The notes: generated by a model not told the origin, from the letters alone. DNA of 64,000 bases from Gammaproteobacteria bacterium HGW-Gammaproteobacteria-13 (GCA_002840155.1 PGZH01000006.1:396600-460599); one strand, 5' to 3'; numbered from the stretch's first letter, positions 27,699 to 37,622 are shown. Translations and numbers: made by a program.

Positions 27699-28927
27699 CA
27701 GTGTTTCTCCTGCGCAGACTGCTCTTGTTTAGAATCGGCCATGTGGTGCATAACGGTCTGCATATCCTTGTCGCCACGGCCGGACAGGTTGATCACCATC
27801 AGGTGCTCCTTGGGCAGGGTTGGCGCACGCTTGAAGGCTTCAGCCAGGGCGTGGGCACTTTCCAGGGCAGGGATAATGCCCTCCCGACGGCAGCAGGTGT
27901 GGAAGGCAGCCAGGGCTTCGTCGTCGGTTACCGAGGTGTATTCAACCCGGCCAACGTCGTGCAACCAGGCGTGCTCAGGGCCGATGCCGGGGTAATCCAG
28001 GCCGGCGGAAATCGAGTGGGCGTCGATGATCTGGCCGTCGTCGTTCTGCAGCAGGAAGGTGCGGTTGCCATGCAGCACGCCCGGTACGCCGCCATTCAGG
28101 CTGGCGGCGTGCTTGCCGGTTTCGATGCCGTAGCCGGCCGCTTCAACGCCGACGATTTGCACATCTTTGTCATCAAGGAAGGGGTGGAACAGGCCGATGG
28201 CGTTGGAGCCGCCGCCGATGCAGGCCACCAGGCTGTCGGGCAGACGGCCTTCCTGGGCGAGGATCTGCTCGCGGGTTTCCTTGCCGATGACGGCCTGGAA
28301 GTCGCGCACCATCGCTGGGTACGGGTGCGGGCCGGCCACGGTGCCGATCATGTAGAAGGTGTTATGCACGTTGGTCACCCAGTCGCGCAGGGCTTCGTTC
28401 ATCGCATCCTTGAGCGTGCCAGTGCCGGCGACCACCGGGATTACGGTGGCGCCCAGCAGCTTCATGCGGAACACGTTGGCCTGCTGGCGATCGATGTCGG
28501 TAGTGCCCATAAAGATCACGCATTCCATGCCGAAACGCGCCGCCACGGTGGCAGTGGCCACGCCGTGCATGCCGGCGCCGGTTTCGGCGATGATGCGCTT
28601 CTTGCCCATGCGCCGCGCCAGCAGGGCCTGGCCGATGCAGTTGTTGATCTTGTGCGCGCCGGTGTGATTGAGCTCTTCACGCTTGAAGTAGATCTTCGCG
28701 CCGCCGCACATCTCGGTCAGGCGCTCGGCGAAATACAGCGGGCTCGGGCGGCCGACGAAATCGCGCTGAAAGTAGGCCAGCTCCTTCTGGAACTCGGGAT
28801 CGAGCTTGGCCTTCTCGTATTCGTCGGCCAGATCGTGGATCAGCGGCATCAGGGTTTCGGCAACATATTGGCCACCGAACGAGCCGAACAGGCCGTTGGC
28901 GTCAGGGCCAGTGCGCAAGGAAGTCAT
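27698..28927 (-). CDS. trpB: Tryptophan synthase beta subunit
   Basis: A 409-residue PLP enzyme; start chosen at [12 protein letters not shown]. Motifs: [14 protein letters not shown] (Schiff-base Lys), [13 protein letters not shown], and [12 protein letters not shown] (PLP phosphate site). It condenses indole and serine to tryptophan. A ctgtggaga site lies upstream. In pseudomonads trpBA is activated by TrpI with indole-3-glycerol phosphate, and trpI is divergent here too. Confidence 0.96.
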   Translation of the reverse strand: MTSLRTGPDANGLFGSFGGQYVAETLMPLIHDLADEYEKAKLDPEFQKELAYFQRDFVGRPSPLYFAERLTEMCGGAKIYFKREELNHTGAHKINNCIGQALLARRMGKKRIIAETGAGMHGVATATVAARFGMECVIFMGTTDIDRQQANVFRMKLLGATVIPVVAGTGTLKDAMNEALRDWVTNVHNTFYMIGTVAGPHPYPAMVRDFQAVIGKETREQILAQEGRLPDSLVACIGGGSNAIGLFHPFLDDKDVQIVGVEAAGYGIETGKHAASLNGGVPGVLHGNRTFLLQNDDGQIIDAHSISAGLDYPGIGPEHAWLHDVGRVEYTSVTDDEALAAFHTCCRREGIIPALESAHALAEAFKRAPTLPKEHLMVINLSGRGDKDMQTVMHHMADSKQEQSAQEKH

Positions 28928-28954
28928 GGCGTTCTCCACAGCAAGATAAAAAGG

Positions 28955-29001
28955 GTAGGAGCGGGCCATGCCCGCGAATCGCGCCCATGGGGCGCTCCTA
29001 C
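28955..29001. repeat. REP-type palindrome, taggagcgggccatgcccgcga type, copy 1, in trpB leader
   Basis: gtaggagcgggccatgcccgcg (28955-28976) and gcgcccatggggcgctcctac (28981-29001) form two adjoining hairpins with inverted outer ends (gtaggagcg/cgctcctac). It lies between trpB and trpI, 28 bp upstream of the trpB start. A second copy lies at 41118-41184. Confidence 0.8.
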
Positions 29002-29061
29002 AGCAATGAGCACAGGATAAAGCTGTGGCGCGCGCGGCAAAAGCGATAAGATCGCCGTAAC

Positions 29062-29080
29062 CTGTCAGGAAAACTCACAG
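29062..29080 (+). promoter_or_regulatory. Probable TrpI-binding dyad
   Basis: ctgtcag-gaaaa-ctcacag is an imperfect inverted repeat (six of seven positions) of LysR-box size, ending directly before the trpI ATG. TrpI of P. aeruginosa binds a dyad of this kind in the trpI-trpB gap, repressing its own gene and activating trpBA. The match is inferred from position and symmetry. Confidence 0.55.
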
Positions 29081-29968
29081 ATGAGCCAGGATCTTCCGCC
29101 GCTTAATGCCCTGCGCGCCTTCGAAGCGGCTGCCCGTTTGAACAGCATCAGCCAAGCCGCCAACGAACTACACGTCACCCATGGCGCGGTCAGCCGCCAG
29201 GTGCGCAGCCTGGAAGAGCACCTGGGCGTGGCCTTGTTCAGCAAGGAAGGTCGTGGCCTTAAACTCACAGATGCGGGCATTCGCCTGCGCGATGTCAGCG
29301 CCGAGCTGTTCAACCGCCTGCGCAGCACCTGCGCCGAGCTGCAGCAGGGCCAGGCCGACGCGCCGTTTGTGTTGGCCTGTCCGGGTAGCCTGCTGGCACG
29401 CTGGTTTATCCCGCGCCTGGATAGGCTTAACCGCGAGCTGCCGGAACTGCGTCTGCAGTTGTCCGCCAGCGAAGGCGAGCTGGACCCGCGTCGCGCCGGC
29501 GTGGACGCCACCCTGTGGTTCGCCGAACCGCCGTGGCCGGCGGATATGCAGGTCTATGAATTGACTATGGAGCGCATCGGCCCGGTGCTTAGCCCGCGTT
29601 ATGCGCATTTCGCCGAATTGCATCAGGCCCCTGCCGCCGCGCTGCTCGGTGAACCCTTGCTGCATACCAGCTCGCGCCCGCAGGCCTGGCCCAGCTGGGC
29701 CGCCAGCAACGGGCTGGATGCAAGCGCGCTAAAGCTCGGCCAGGGCTTTGAGCATCTGTATTACCTGCTGGAAGCCGCTGCCGCTGGCCTGGGTGTGGCC
29801 ATCACACCGCAACAACTGGTGGCCGACGATCTGGCCGCCGGTCGCCTGGTCGCGCCCTGGGGCTTTGTCGAAACCTCGGCTCGCCTGGCCCTGTGGGTGC
29901 CGGCACGCCGCCTGGACAAGCGCGCCGAGCAATTGGCCAAGTGGCTGCACCACGAGCTGGAAGGCTAA
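29081..29968 (+). CDS. trpI: LysR-type regulator TrpI, activator of trpBA
   Basis: A 295-residue LysR-family protein. The winged helix-turn-helix is at residues 8-65 ([27 protein letters not shown]... [17 protein letters not shown]), followed by the substrate-binding region. Divergence from trpBA matches the pseudomonad arrangement in which indole-3-glycerol phosphate is the inducer. A dyad abuts the start codon. Confidence 0.92.
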   Translation: MSQDLPPLNALRAFEAAARLNSISQAANELHVTHGAVSRQVRSLEEHLGVALFSKEGRGLKLTDAGIRLRDVSAELFNRLRSTCAELQQGQADAPFVLACPGSLLARWFIPRLDRLNRELPELRLQLSASEGELDPRRAGVDATLWFAEPPWPADMQVYELTMERIGPVLSPRYAHFAELHQAPAAALLGEPLLHTSSRPQAWPSWAASNGLDASALKLGQGFEHLYYLLEAAAAGLGVAITPQQLVADDLAAGRLVAPWGFVETSARLALWVPARRLDKRAEQLAKWLHHELEG

Positions 29969-30034
29969 GCGACTGAGCGGGCAGAACTGCGGCGACTCAA
30001 CTAGCGTTGAATCATCAACCTGTGGAGAACGCCC

Positions 30035-30250
30035 ATGTCTGATCATCACACCTACAAGAAAATCGAAATCGTCGGCTCCTCGAAAGTCAGCATCGAAGAT
30101 GCCATCGAAAATGCTCTGGCCGAATGCGCCAAGTCGGTACGCAACCTCGACTGGTTCGAGGTGGTGGAAACCCGTGGGCATATTGTCGATGGCAAGGTCG
30201 GCCATTATCAGGTCACCCTGAAAATCGGTTTCCGCCTGAGCAGTAGCTGA
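30035..30250 (+). CDS. Dodecin family flavin-binding protein
   Basis: A 71-residue protein of the dodecin family: [43 protein letters not shown] (the Trp near residue 40 stacks on flavin), and [14 protein letters not shown]. Dodecins form hollow twelve-mers that store or buffer flavins. A cctgtggaga region precedes the ATG. It is a monocistronic unit ending at a hairpin. Confidence 0.93.
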   Translation: MSDHHTYKKIEIVGSSKVSIEDAIENALAECAKSVRNLDWFEVVETRGHIVDGKVGHYQVTLKIGFRLSSS

Positions 30251-30259
30251 CCCACACCA

Positions 30260-30284
30260 CGGGCCGTCGCTTGCGCACGGCCCG
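30260..30284 (+). terminator. Likely terminator after dodecin gene
   Basis: cgggccgt (30260-30267) pairs with acggcccg (30277-30284) across a 9-nt loop, ten bases after the stop. The T-run is short (gttatc), so termination strength is uncertain. Confidence 0.6.
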
Positions 30285-30399
30285 GTTATCGCCGCTGGAC
30301 CACCTGCCCCTTGGAATCTGCAGAACAAGCCCCACTATCCAACTCAGGTATTGGCGCTTTGTTGCGCCCGAACAAGCGGATAACCAACAGGTAGGCCCG

Positions 30400-31395
30400 A
30401 TGAGCGCACTCGCACAGAGCAAATTCTCCACCCTCGATCTCGCCCCGATTCGTGATGACGGCAACGCCGCCCAGGCCCTGCATAACTCCCTGGCACTGGC
30501 GCAGCATGTCGAGCGCCTGGGCTTTGAGCGCTTCTGGGTGGCCGAACACCACAATATGGATGGCATCGCCAGCTCGGCCACCGCCGTGCTGCTGGGTTAT
30601 CTGGCCGCCGGCACGTCCAAGATTCGCCTAGGCTCCGGCGGGGTAATGCTGCCCAACCATGCGCCGCTGGTGATTGCCGAGCAGTTCGGCACCCTGGCCA
30701 CGCTCTATCCCGGCCGTATCGAACTGGGTCTGGGCCGCGCACCGGGTGCCGATCACTTCACTGCCCAGGCGCTGCGCCGCGACCGGATTGGCAACGCCGA
30801 TGACTTCCCGGCGGATGTCGAAGAACTGCAGCGCTACCTCGGCCCGCGCATGCCGGGGCAGCGGGTGATCGCCATGCCTGGCACTGACACCAATGTGCCG
30901 ATCTGGCTGCTCGGTTCCAGCCTGTTCAGCGCCCAACTGGCCGGCGAGAAGGGCCTGCCCTACGCCTTCGCCTCACACTTCGCGCCGCGCTATATGCATG
31001 AAGCGATTCGCGTCTACCGCAATCACTTCAAGCCCTCGGCGGTGCTCGACAAACCCTACGTGATGCTCGGCGTACCACTGATTGCCGCCGACACGGATGA
31101 GCAGGCCGACTACCTGGCCACCTCGGCCTACCAGCGCATCCTCGCGCTGATTCGCGGCCAGAGCCTGGTGCAGAAACCGCCCGTTACCAGCATGCAGGGC
31201 TTGTGGTTGCCACATGAAAAGGAAGCGGTGAGCAGCTTCCTCGGCATGGCGATGATCGGCGGCCCGGACAAAGTCCGCGCGCGTCTGGAGCTGTTGCTGG
31301 AACAGACCGGCGCCGATGAGCTGATCTTCACCTGCGATCTGTATGACTTTGCCGACCGTCTGCATGCGTTCGAGCTGGTCGCGCAACTGCGTTAA
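30400..31395 (+). CDS. LLM class flavin-dependent oxidoreductase (MsnO8-like)
   Basis: A 331-residue luciferase-like monooxygenase; start chosen at [14 protein letters not shown], after a cagg site. Family segments are [66 protein letters not shown], and [19 protein letters not shown]. These match the single-component group 1 type with MsnO8-like proteins. It uses reduced flavin and oxygen; the substrate is unknown. Confidence 0.88.
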   Translation: MSALAQSKFSTLDLAPIRDDGNAAQALHNSLALAQHVERLGFERFWVAEHHNMDGIASSATAVLLGYLAAGTSKIRLGSGGVMLPNHAPLVIAEQFGTLATLYPGRIELGLGRAPGADHFTAQALRRDRIGNADDFPADVEELQRYLGPRMPGQRVIAMPGTDTNVPIWLLGSSLFSAQLAGEKGLPYAFASHFAPRYMHEAIRVYRNHFKPSAVLDKPYVMLGVPLIAADTDEQADYLATSAYQRILALIRGQSLVQKPPVTSMQGLWLPHEKEAVSSFLGMAMIGGPDKVRARLELLLEQTGADELIFTCDLYDFADRLHAFELVAQLR

Positions 31396-31476
31396 CCGAC
31401 TGCCGGGACTTATTTTTCGAACTTGTGCCACCCCAGCCTGCTCTCAACCTTGTAACCCACGCACTGGAGTACTCGG

Positions 31477-31908
31477 ATGAAGAAGACAGCCTCAGCTCAT
31501 TGGCAGGGTGGCATCAAGGACGGCAAAGGTACGATCTCGACCCAGAGTGGCGCCCTGGCAAACGCGCCCTATGGTTTCAATACCCGCTTCGAAGGGCAGC
31601 CGGGCACCAACCCGGAAGAACTGCTCGGCGCTGCCCACGCCGGTTGTTTTTCCATGGCCCTGTCCAAGGAGCTTGGCGAAGCCGGGATGACTGCCGAGAG
31701 CATTGAAACCAGCGCCGAAGTGACTCTCGATAAACAAGATGGCGGCTTTGCCATCACCGCCGTGCACCTGACGCTCAAGGCACGCATCCCCGGCGCCGAC
31801 CGCGCAGCCTTCGAGAAGGCCGTGGCAATTGCCAAGAACGGCTGCCCGGTGTCCAAGGTGCTGAACGCCGAGATCACCCTGGAAGCAGTGCTCGATAGCA
31901 GCCTCTAA
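31477..31908 (+). CDS. osmC: OsmC family peroxiredoxin
   Basis: A 143-residue OsmC-type thiol peroxidase. The two redox cysteines are in AAHAGCFSMALSKEL (about residue 57) and AKNGCPVSKVL (about residue 120). It reduces organic hydroperoxides. An tggagt site precedes the ATG. The stop is three bases before a 242-bp palindromic element. Confidence 0.9.
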   Translation: MKKTASAHWQGGIKDGKGTISTQSGALANAPYGFNTRFEGQPGTNPEELLGAAHAGCFSMALSKELGEAGMTAESIETSAEVTLDKQDGGFAITAVHLTLKARIPGADRAAFEKAVAIAKNGCPVSKVLNAEITLEAVLDSSL

Positions 31909-31911
31909 TTC

Positions 31912-32153
31912 AGAACCTGCTCACGATCTAGCGAGCTAGAGCACTGCAAGGCGCTACGTTAGTAACAGCCTCCGGCTGGTCAAAACAGGCGAGGAAGCGG
32001 ACTGGGCTCGCACACGAGTGTACTGTTGTACATGAGCATTACTCGTTTCACTCGCCCCTTCGGGGGCGCGCTGAAGCGCGTTAGCCGCAAGCGGCTTCCG
32101 AGCCTGTTTTTAACGCAGCAGGGCCGACGCGCAGCAGATCGTGGGCAGGTTCT
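31912..32153. mobile_element. MITE-like palindromic element with 18-bp terminal inverted repeats
   Basis: agaacctgctcacgatct (31912-31929) and agatcgtgggcaggttct (32136-32153) are inverted with one mismatch. A nested pair, aaaacaggcgaggaagcgg near 31984 and ccgcaagcggcttccgagcctgtttt near 32083-32110, would extend the fold. No ORF of useful length lies inside. Size and ends fit a miniature inverted-repeat element moved in trans, or a structured repeat. The right end supplies the first base of the stop codon of the adjacent lipoprotein gene. Confidence 0.65.
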
Positions 32154-32572
32154 TAGAAGGTGCCGCAGCGCAGTACCTTACCCCGCGCCAGCACATTGCG
32201 CTGCTCATCGTAGAGCCAGGCCTGCGCCTTCATTAGCAAGGGCCTGGCTTCCAGCCGGTAGCGCTGGCCGGCGACAAAACTGTCATGCCGCACGCGAATC
32301 TCACAGGTCACCTGACGCGGCTCATAGGCGCCGTCCAGGCCACCGCCGCTGTTCACTTCAAACTGAAAGCGTGCCAGCAACTCATGGGCCCCGGCGGGCA
32401 CCTGAAAGTAGCGGCCATCGCTCAAACGCTGACCATCGAGCCGATCCGCCATCAGCAGCGTGCCGCCGCTACTGCGCAGCTCAACCCAAGCCTGGTTTGG
32501 GTCAGGCGCTGGTACGGGTGATGCGCAGGCACTGAGCACCAGCACAGCACCCAGCAAAGCCAGAGAACGCAT
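32153..32572 (-). CDS. Putative lipoprotein, unknown function
   Basis: A 139-residue lipoprotein; start chosen at MRSLALLGAVLVL with an aggtg site. The lipobox is LSAC (Cys about residue 16), followed by ASPVPAPDP. The mature part has a possible beta-sandwich (WVELRSSGGTLLMADRLDG; AHELLARFQFEV; TCEIRVRHDSFVAGQRYRLEARP). No family is recognised beyond conserved pseudomonad lipoproteins. Its stop codon abuts the palindromic element. Confidence 0.78.
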   Translation of the reverse strand: MRSLALLGAVLVLSACASPVPAPDPNQAWVELRSSGGTLLMADRLDGQRLSDGRYFQVPAGAHELLARFQFEVNSGGGLDGAYEPRQVTCEIRVRHDSFVAGQRYRLEARPLLMKAQAWLYDEQRNVLARGKVLRCGTF

Positions 32573-32680
32573 GGGACACCTCCACAATTTAGCTGTTTGC
32601 TAGCCTACGCCGATCCCGTGCTGGAGGCAGTAGCGCCGATGCGCTAGCGTGGCAGCCTGTTTACTCACGGGGACTGATCC

Positions 32681-33733
32681 ATGTTCGACGCCCTGCTCTG
32701 GCGCTGGGTTCCACTGGCCGCCGCGCTGCTGCTGAGCGGTTGCAGCACCCTGAATTACTACAGCCATCTGGCTGGCGGGCATCTGCAACTGCTGCAGGCC
32801 CGCGAGCCGATTGCCGAGCTGCTGGAGAACCCGGCGGCCGGCCCTGAACTCAAGCAGCGCCTGGCCCTGGCTCAGCAGGCACGGGATTTCGCCAGCGCCC
32901 AGCTGGCCCTGCCCGACAACGGCAGCTACCGCCGGTATGCCGATATTCAGCGGCCCTTTGTAGTGTGGAATGTGTTTGCCACCCCGGAGTTTTCCCTGTC
33001 GCCTGAGCTGCACTGCTTTCCGATTGCGGGCTGCGTGGCTTATCGCGGCTTCTACAGCCAGGGTCGGGCGCGGGGCGCTGCGGCACTGCTCAAGCAGCAA
33101 GGCCTGGATACCTATCTGGGCGGCGTCGAGGCCTATTCCACCCTGGGCTGGTTCGATGACCCGATTCTCAACACCATGCTGCGCTGGAGTGACGAGCGCC
33201 TGGTGGCGGTGATCTTCCACGAACTGGCGCACCAGCAGCTGTATGTGGCGGACGACACCGCGTTCAACGAGTCCTTCGCCAGCTTTGTCGAACGCGAGGG
33301 CCTGCGCCACTGGCGCGCCAAGCAGGGCCTGCAGCCCAACGACCCGCAAGGCGAACAGCAGCGCGAGCAGTTTATCGCGCTGGTGCTGGCCAGCCGAACG
33401 CGGCTGCAGCAGCTCTACGCCAGCGACCTGCCGCCCACGCAGATGCGCAGTCGCAAGCAGGCGGAGATCGCCCGCCTGCGCGCCGAATACCATGCGCTAA
33501 GCGCGCGCGAGTGGGGCGGCAACGGGCGTTACGACGACTGGATCAACGCGCCGATAAACAACGCCAAGCTGCTGCCGTTTGGCCTCTATGATCAATGGGT
33601 GCCGGCCTTCGCCGCGCTATTCGAGCAGGTTGAGCGCGACTGGCCACGCTTCTATCAGCGTGTCGCCGCCTTGGGCAAACTGCCCGAGGTAGAACGGCAT
33701 CAGGCACTGGCCGACTTATCTTCAGGCTCTTAG
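32681..33733 (+). CDS. Putative lipoprotein aminopeptidase (zinc, HExxH)
   Basis: A 350-residue protein with a lipobox (LLLSGC, Cys about residue 21) and the zinc motif HELAH at residues 180-184, followed by NESFASFVEREGL (third-ligand Glu). It matches the predicted aminopeptidase family PF10023 by these motifs and length. It is probably anchored in the outer membrane facing the periplasm. Divergent from the neighbouring lipoprotein gene by about 108 bp. Confidence 0.85.
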   Translation: MFDALLWRWVPLAAALLLSGCSTLNYYSHLAGGHLQLLQAREPIAELLENPAAGPELKQRLALAQQARDFASAQLALPDNGSYRRYADIQRPFVVWNVFATPEFSLSPELHCFPIAGCVAYRGFYSQGRARGAAALLKQQGLDTYLGGVEAYSTLGWFDDPILNTMLRWSDERLVAVIFHELAHQQLYVADDTAFNESFASFVEREGLRHWRAKQGLQPNDPQGEQQREQFIALVLASRTRLQQLYASDLPPTQMRSRKQAEIARLRAEYHALSAREWGGNGRYDDWINAPINNAKLLPFGLYDQWVPAFAALFEQVERDWPRFYQRVAALGKLPEVERHQALADLSSGS

Positions 33734-33797
33734 AACTTACGTACCTAAAAACCACTCCAACCCCTGTAGTTTCTGTTCACGCAAAAGGAGCGATGCA

Positions 33798-34028
33798 ATG
33801 AACAAATTCACCCTGGCCGTGCTGCTTGGTCTACTTAGCACCAGCGTATTGGCCGCACCCAAGCCCTGCGAAGAGCTGCGCGCGGAGATTGAAGTGAAAA
33901 TCCAGGCCGCCGGCGTTGCCAGCTACACCCTGGAAATCGTGCCCAACGCAGAAGCCCAAGACCCCAATATGGTGGTCGGCAGCTGCGACGGCGGCACCAA
34001 GAAGATCATCTATCAGAAAAATGGCTGA
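33798..34028 (+). CDS. DUF1161 domain periplasmic protein
   Basis: A 76-residue secreted protein: signal peptide ending VLAA (residues 1-20), then PKPCEELRAEIEVKIQAAGV and VVGSCDGGTKKIIYQK. The two cysteines (in PCEEL and GSCDG) may form a disulphide. It matches DUF1161. An aaaggag site precedes the ATG. Confidence 0.88.
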   Translation: MNKFTLAVLLGLLSTSVLAAPKPCEELRAEIEVKIQAAGVASYTLEIVPNAEAQDPNMVVGSCDGGTKKIIYQKNG

Positions 34029-34083
34029 CTCGCGGATGGGTGATGTCTGCGGCTAACCCATACGGTCTGCAAAAGACCGGAAT

Positions 34084-34154
34084 GTAGCCCGGATAAGCGC
34101 AGCATCATCCGGGGTACCGTGATCCCGGATTGCGCCAAGGCTTATCCGGGCTAC
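34084..34154. repeat. REP-type palindrome, gtagcccggat type, copy 3
   Basis: gtagcccggataagcgc (34084-34100) and gcgccaaggcttatccgggctac (34132-34154) are inverted, with inner catccgggg/ccccggat-like arms. It separates convergent genes. Confidence 0.82.
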
Positions 34155-34196
34155 AGGGGTTTCGTAAAAGCGCTGGGAACGTCGCCCATCACCGAT

Positions 34197-34859
34197 TTAG
34201 CCCACAAACGCCTGGTGCAACTCGGCCAGGCTGTGGAAGTGATAGGTCGGCGCCTCGGCCTGCAACTCGGCAAAGCTGCCAAAGCCATAACCCACCGCCG
34301 CCGCATCCAGGCCATTGCGCCTGGCGCCGATCAGGTCGTGCTTGCGATCACCGATCATCAGCGTCGCCTCTGGCGCAAGCTGTTCTTTTTCCAGCAGATG
34401 GGCAATCAGCTCAACCTTGTCGGTGCGCGTGCCATCCAGCTCGCTGCCGTAGATCACCTTAAAGTGCCGGGCAAAGCCAAAGTGCCGGGCAATCTGCTCG
34501 GCAAACACCGTCGGCTTGCTGGTGGCGATATACAGCGTGCGCTGCTGGTTCTGCAGCAGCTGTAACAGCTCGCCCACGCCGTCGAACAGCTGGTTTTCAT
34601 ACAGCCCCACCTCACGAAAACGCTCGCGGTAGTGGTTCACCGCCTGCCAGGCCGTGGCCTCGTCGAACTGGTAGGTCTGTATAAAGCACTGCAGCAGCGG
34701 TGGGCCGATAAAGTGCTCAAGCGCCTGCAGATCAGGCTCATCGATGCCCAGCTTGGCCAGCGCATGCTGCACCGAGCGGGTAATCCCCTCACGCGGGTCG
34801 GTCAGGGTGCCGTCGAGGTCAAACAGGATGGTCGAGTAATGCAAAGCCGCTTGAGTCAT
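34197..34859 (-). CDS. HAD superfamily hydrolase, phosphoglycolate phosphatase-like
   Basis: A 220-residue HAD phosphatase. Motif I is FDLDGTLTD (residues 13-21), motif II IATSKP, motif III K in GTRTDKVEL, and motif IV MIGDRKHDLIGA. A helical cap follows motif I. Close in pattern to Gph/PGP-like phosphatases; substrate unproven. The start overlaps the stop of the carbonic anhydrase-like gene by one base. Confidence 0.87.
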   Translation of the reverse strand: MTQAALHYSTILFDLDGTLTDPREGITRSVQHALAKLGIDEPDLQALEHFIGPPLLQCFIQTYQFDEATAWQAVNHYRERFREVGLYENQLFDGVGELLQLLQNQQRTLYIATSKPTVFAEQIARHFGFARHFKVIYGSELDGTRTDKVELIAHLLEKEQLAPEATLMIGDRKHDLIGARRNGLDAAAVGYGFGSFAELQAEAPTYHFHSLAELHQAFVG

Positions 34860-35401
34860 CAGCTGCCGTAACCTTCCATCAGGTGCTGATCCTTCAGCCG
34901 TACGTAGTTGTCGGCGCTGTAGCGGAAGTAGCTACGCTCCTTCTCGCTCAGCTCGCGAGCTTGTTTGGCCGGGCTGCCGACGTACAGGTAGCCGCTTTGC
35001 AGATGGCTACCTGGCGGCACCAGGCTGCCGGCGCCGAGCATCACTTCGTCATCGATCACCACACCATCCATGATGATGCTGCCCATGCCGATCAGCACCC
35101 GGTTGCCGATGTTGCAGCCGTGCAGGGTGACGTTATGGCCGATGGTCACATCGTCGCCGATATTCAGCGGATAGCCGCGCGGGTTGAAGGGCCCGGCGTG
35201 GGTAATGTGCAGCACGCTGCCATCCTGAATGCTGCTGCGCTCGCCAATGCGGATGCTGTGCATGTCGCCACGGATCACCACCAGCGGCCAGACCGAGCTG
35301 TCCGCGCCGATTTCCACATCGCCGAGCACCACGGCTGAGGCATCGACAAAGGCCCGTGAACCGAGCAAAGGGGTGAACTGTTGGTAAGTACGAATCGCCA
35401 C
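34859..35401 (-). CDS. yrdA: Gamma-carbonic anhydrase family protein
   Basis: A 180-residue left-handed beta-helix protein with hexapeptide repeats (VVLGDVEIGADSSVWPLVVIRGD; VTIGHNVTLHGCNIGN; VLIGMGSIIMDG). Histidines of VLHITHAGP and IGHNVTLHGC are placed as in YrdA-type zinc sites. Activity of this subfamily is often undetected, so only family assignment is safe. One-base overlap with the downstream HAD gene indicates coupling. Confidence 0.9.
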   Translation of the reverse strand: MAIRTYQQFTPLLGSRAFVDASAVVLGDVEIGADSSVWPLVVIRGDMHSIRIGERSSIQDGSVLHITHAGPFNPRGYPLNIGDDVTIGHNVTLHGCNIGNRVLIGMGSIIMDGVVIDDEVMLGAGSLVPPGSHLQSGYLYVGSPAKQARELSEKERSYFRYSADNYVRLKDQHLMEGYGS

Positions 35402-35573
35402 GATAGAAACCTCTTAGGCTGCGTCTGGCCTTGATTGTAATTAAGATGGCACCCATGTTCAGGATATGCGCGCTGTTTTGTCGATGGCGGTATCCACTCA
35501 AGCCTGCCCCTGGGAGCCTTTTGCGCCCGCCGGGGTCACAGCTGCAAACCCATTTCGTTACAGGTGACCTGTC

Positions 35574-37622
35574 GTGACTGCCAACAATCCACTGCTGCAA
35601 GCCTTCGATCTGCCGTCCTATGCCGCCATCCGTCCGGAGCATGTCGAGCCGGCGGTAGACCGCATTCTTGCCGACAACCGCGCGGCCATGAGCCGGCTAC
35701 TGGAACAACAGTCTGGCACACCGAGCTGGGATGGCCTGGTGCTCGCGCTGGATGAACTGGGCGCACGCCTGGGCCAGGCCTGGAGCCCGGTCAGCCACCT
35801 GAATGCCGTGTGCAACAGCCCAGAGCTGCGCGCCGCTTACGAGGCCTGCCTGCCGAAGCTGTCCGAGTACTGGACCGAAATCGGCCAAAATCAGCCGCTG
35901 TTCCAGGCCTATCAGAAGCTGGCTGAAAGCCCCGCAGCCGCGGGTTTCGACGTGGCGCAGAAGACCATTCTCGAACACGCCCTGCGCGATTTCCGCCTGT
36001 CCGGTATTGACCTGCCGGCCGAGCAGCAGAAGCGCTACGGCGAAATCCAGATGAAGCTCTCCGAGCTGGCCAGCAAGTTCTCCAACCAATTGCTCGATGC
36101 CACCCAGGCCTGGACCAAGCACGTCACCGACGAGGCCGCGCTGGATGGCCTGACCGACTCGGCCAAGGCGCAAATGAAGCAGGCTGCCGAAGCCAAGGGC
36201 CTGGACGGCTGGCTGATCAGCCTGGAATTCCCCAGCTACTTCGCGGTGATGACCTACGCCAACGACCGCGCGCTGCGCGAAGAGCTGTATGCCGCCTACT
36301 GCACCCGCGCCTCCGACCAGGGGCCGAATGCAGGCAAGAACGACAACGGCCCGGTGATGCTGGAAATCCTCGCCCTGCGTCAGGAGCTGGCCAAGCTGCT
36401 GGGCTTCGGCAACTACGCCGAGCTGAGCCTGGCCAGCAAGATGGCCGAGACCACCGATCAGGTGCTGCACTTCCTGCGTGACCTCGGCACACGCGGCAAA
36501 CCGTTTGCCGAGCAGGACCTACGCGAGCTGCAAGCCTTCGCGGCTGAACAGGGCTGCAACGATCTGCAAAGCTGGGACGTCGGCTACTACAGCGAGAAAC
36601 TGCGCGAGCAGCGCTACAGCATTTCCCAGGAAATCCTCCGCGCTTACTTCCCCATCGACAAGGTACTCAGCGGCCTATTCGCCATCGTCGAAAAGCTTTA
36701 CGGCATCCAGATCGAGGAATTGAGCGGCTTCGACACTTGGCACCCGGATGTGCGCCTGTTCGAAATCAAGGAGAACGGCGCACACGTCGGGCGCTTCTTC
36801 TTCGACCTCTACGCCCGCGCCAACAAGCGCGGCGGTGCCTGGATGGATGGTGCGCGTGACAAGCGCCGCACGTCCGATGGCACGCTGATCAGCCCGGTGG
36901 CCAACCTGGTGTGCAACTTCACCCCGGCAGTCGGTGGCAAGCCGGCGCTGCTGACCCACGATGAAGTCACCACCCTGTTCCACGAATTTGGCCATGGCCT
37001 GCATCACCTGCTGACCCGCGTCGAACATGCCGGCGCGTCCGGTATTAACGGCGTGGCCTGGGATGCGGTCGAGCTGCCAAGCCAGTTTATGGAGAACTGG
37101 TGCTGGGAGCCCGAGGGCCTGGCGCTGATTTCCGGCCACTACGAGACCGGCGAACCGCTGCCACAGGACCTGCTGGACAAGATGCTGGCAGCGAAGAACT
37201 TCCAGTCCGGGCTGATGATGGTGCGGCAGATCGAGTTCAGCCTGTTCGACTTCGAGCTGCACGCCACCCACGGCGACGGTCGCAGCGTGCTGGACGTGCT
37301 CGAAGGCATCCGCCAGGAAGTCTCGGTACTGCGTCCGCCCGCCTACAACCGCTTCCCCAATAGCTTCGCGCATATCTTCGCCGGCGGTTACGCGGCCGGT
37401 TATTACAGCTACAAGTGGGCCGAAGTGCTGAGCGCCGATGCCTTCTCCAAGTTCGAGGAAGAAGGCGTATTCAACAGCGCCACCGGCCGCGCCTTCCGTG
37501 AGGCGATTCTGGCCCGCGGCGGCTCGCAGGAGCCGATGGTGCTGTTTGTCGACTTCCGTGGCCGCCCGCCCTCCATCGACGCCCTGCTGCGCCACCTCGG
37601 CCTGAGCCAGGAGGCCGCATGA
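35574..37622 (+). CDS. prlC: Oligopeptidase A
   Basis: A 682-residue M3 metallopeptidase with a GTG start behind caggtga. The zinc motif HEFGH is at residues 470-474 (LFHEFGHGLHHLLTR), with the further ligand E in AWDAVELPSQFMENW. It degrades peptides in the cytosol, including cleaved signal peptides in E. coli. The stop overlaps the yheV start (ATGA). Confidence 0.95.
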   Translation: MTANNPLLQAFDLPSYAAIRPEHVEPAVDRILADNRAAMSRLLEQQSGTPSWDGLVLALDELGARLGQAWSPVSHLNAVCNSPELRAAYEACLPKLSEYWTEIGQNQPLFQAYQKLAESPAAAGFDVAQKTILEHALRDFRLSGIDLPAEQQKRYGEIQMKLSELASKFSNQLLDATQAWTKHVTDEAALDGLTDSAKAQMKQAAEAKGLDGWLISLEFPSYFAVMTYANDRALREELYAAYCTRASDQGPNAGKNDNGPVMLEILALRQELAKLLGFGNYAELSLASKMAETTDQVLHFLRDLGTRGKPFAEQDLRELQAFAAEQGCNDLQSWDVGYYSEKLREQRYSISQEILRAYFPIDKVLSGLFAIVEKLYGIQIEELSGFDTWHPDVRLFEIKENGAHVGRFFFDLYARANKRGGAWMDGARDKRRTSDGTLISPVANLVCNFTPAVGGKPALLTHDEVTTLFHEFGHGLHHLLTRVEHAGASGINGVAWDAVELPSQFMENWCWEPEGLALISGHYETGEPLPQDLLDKMLAAKNFQSGLMMVRQIEFSLFDFELHATHGDGRSVLDVLEGIRQEVSVLRPPAYNRFPNSFAHIFAGGYAAGYYSYKWAEVLSADAFSKFEEEGVFNSATGRAFREAILARGGSQEPMVLFVDFRGRPPSIDALLRHLGLSQEAA

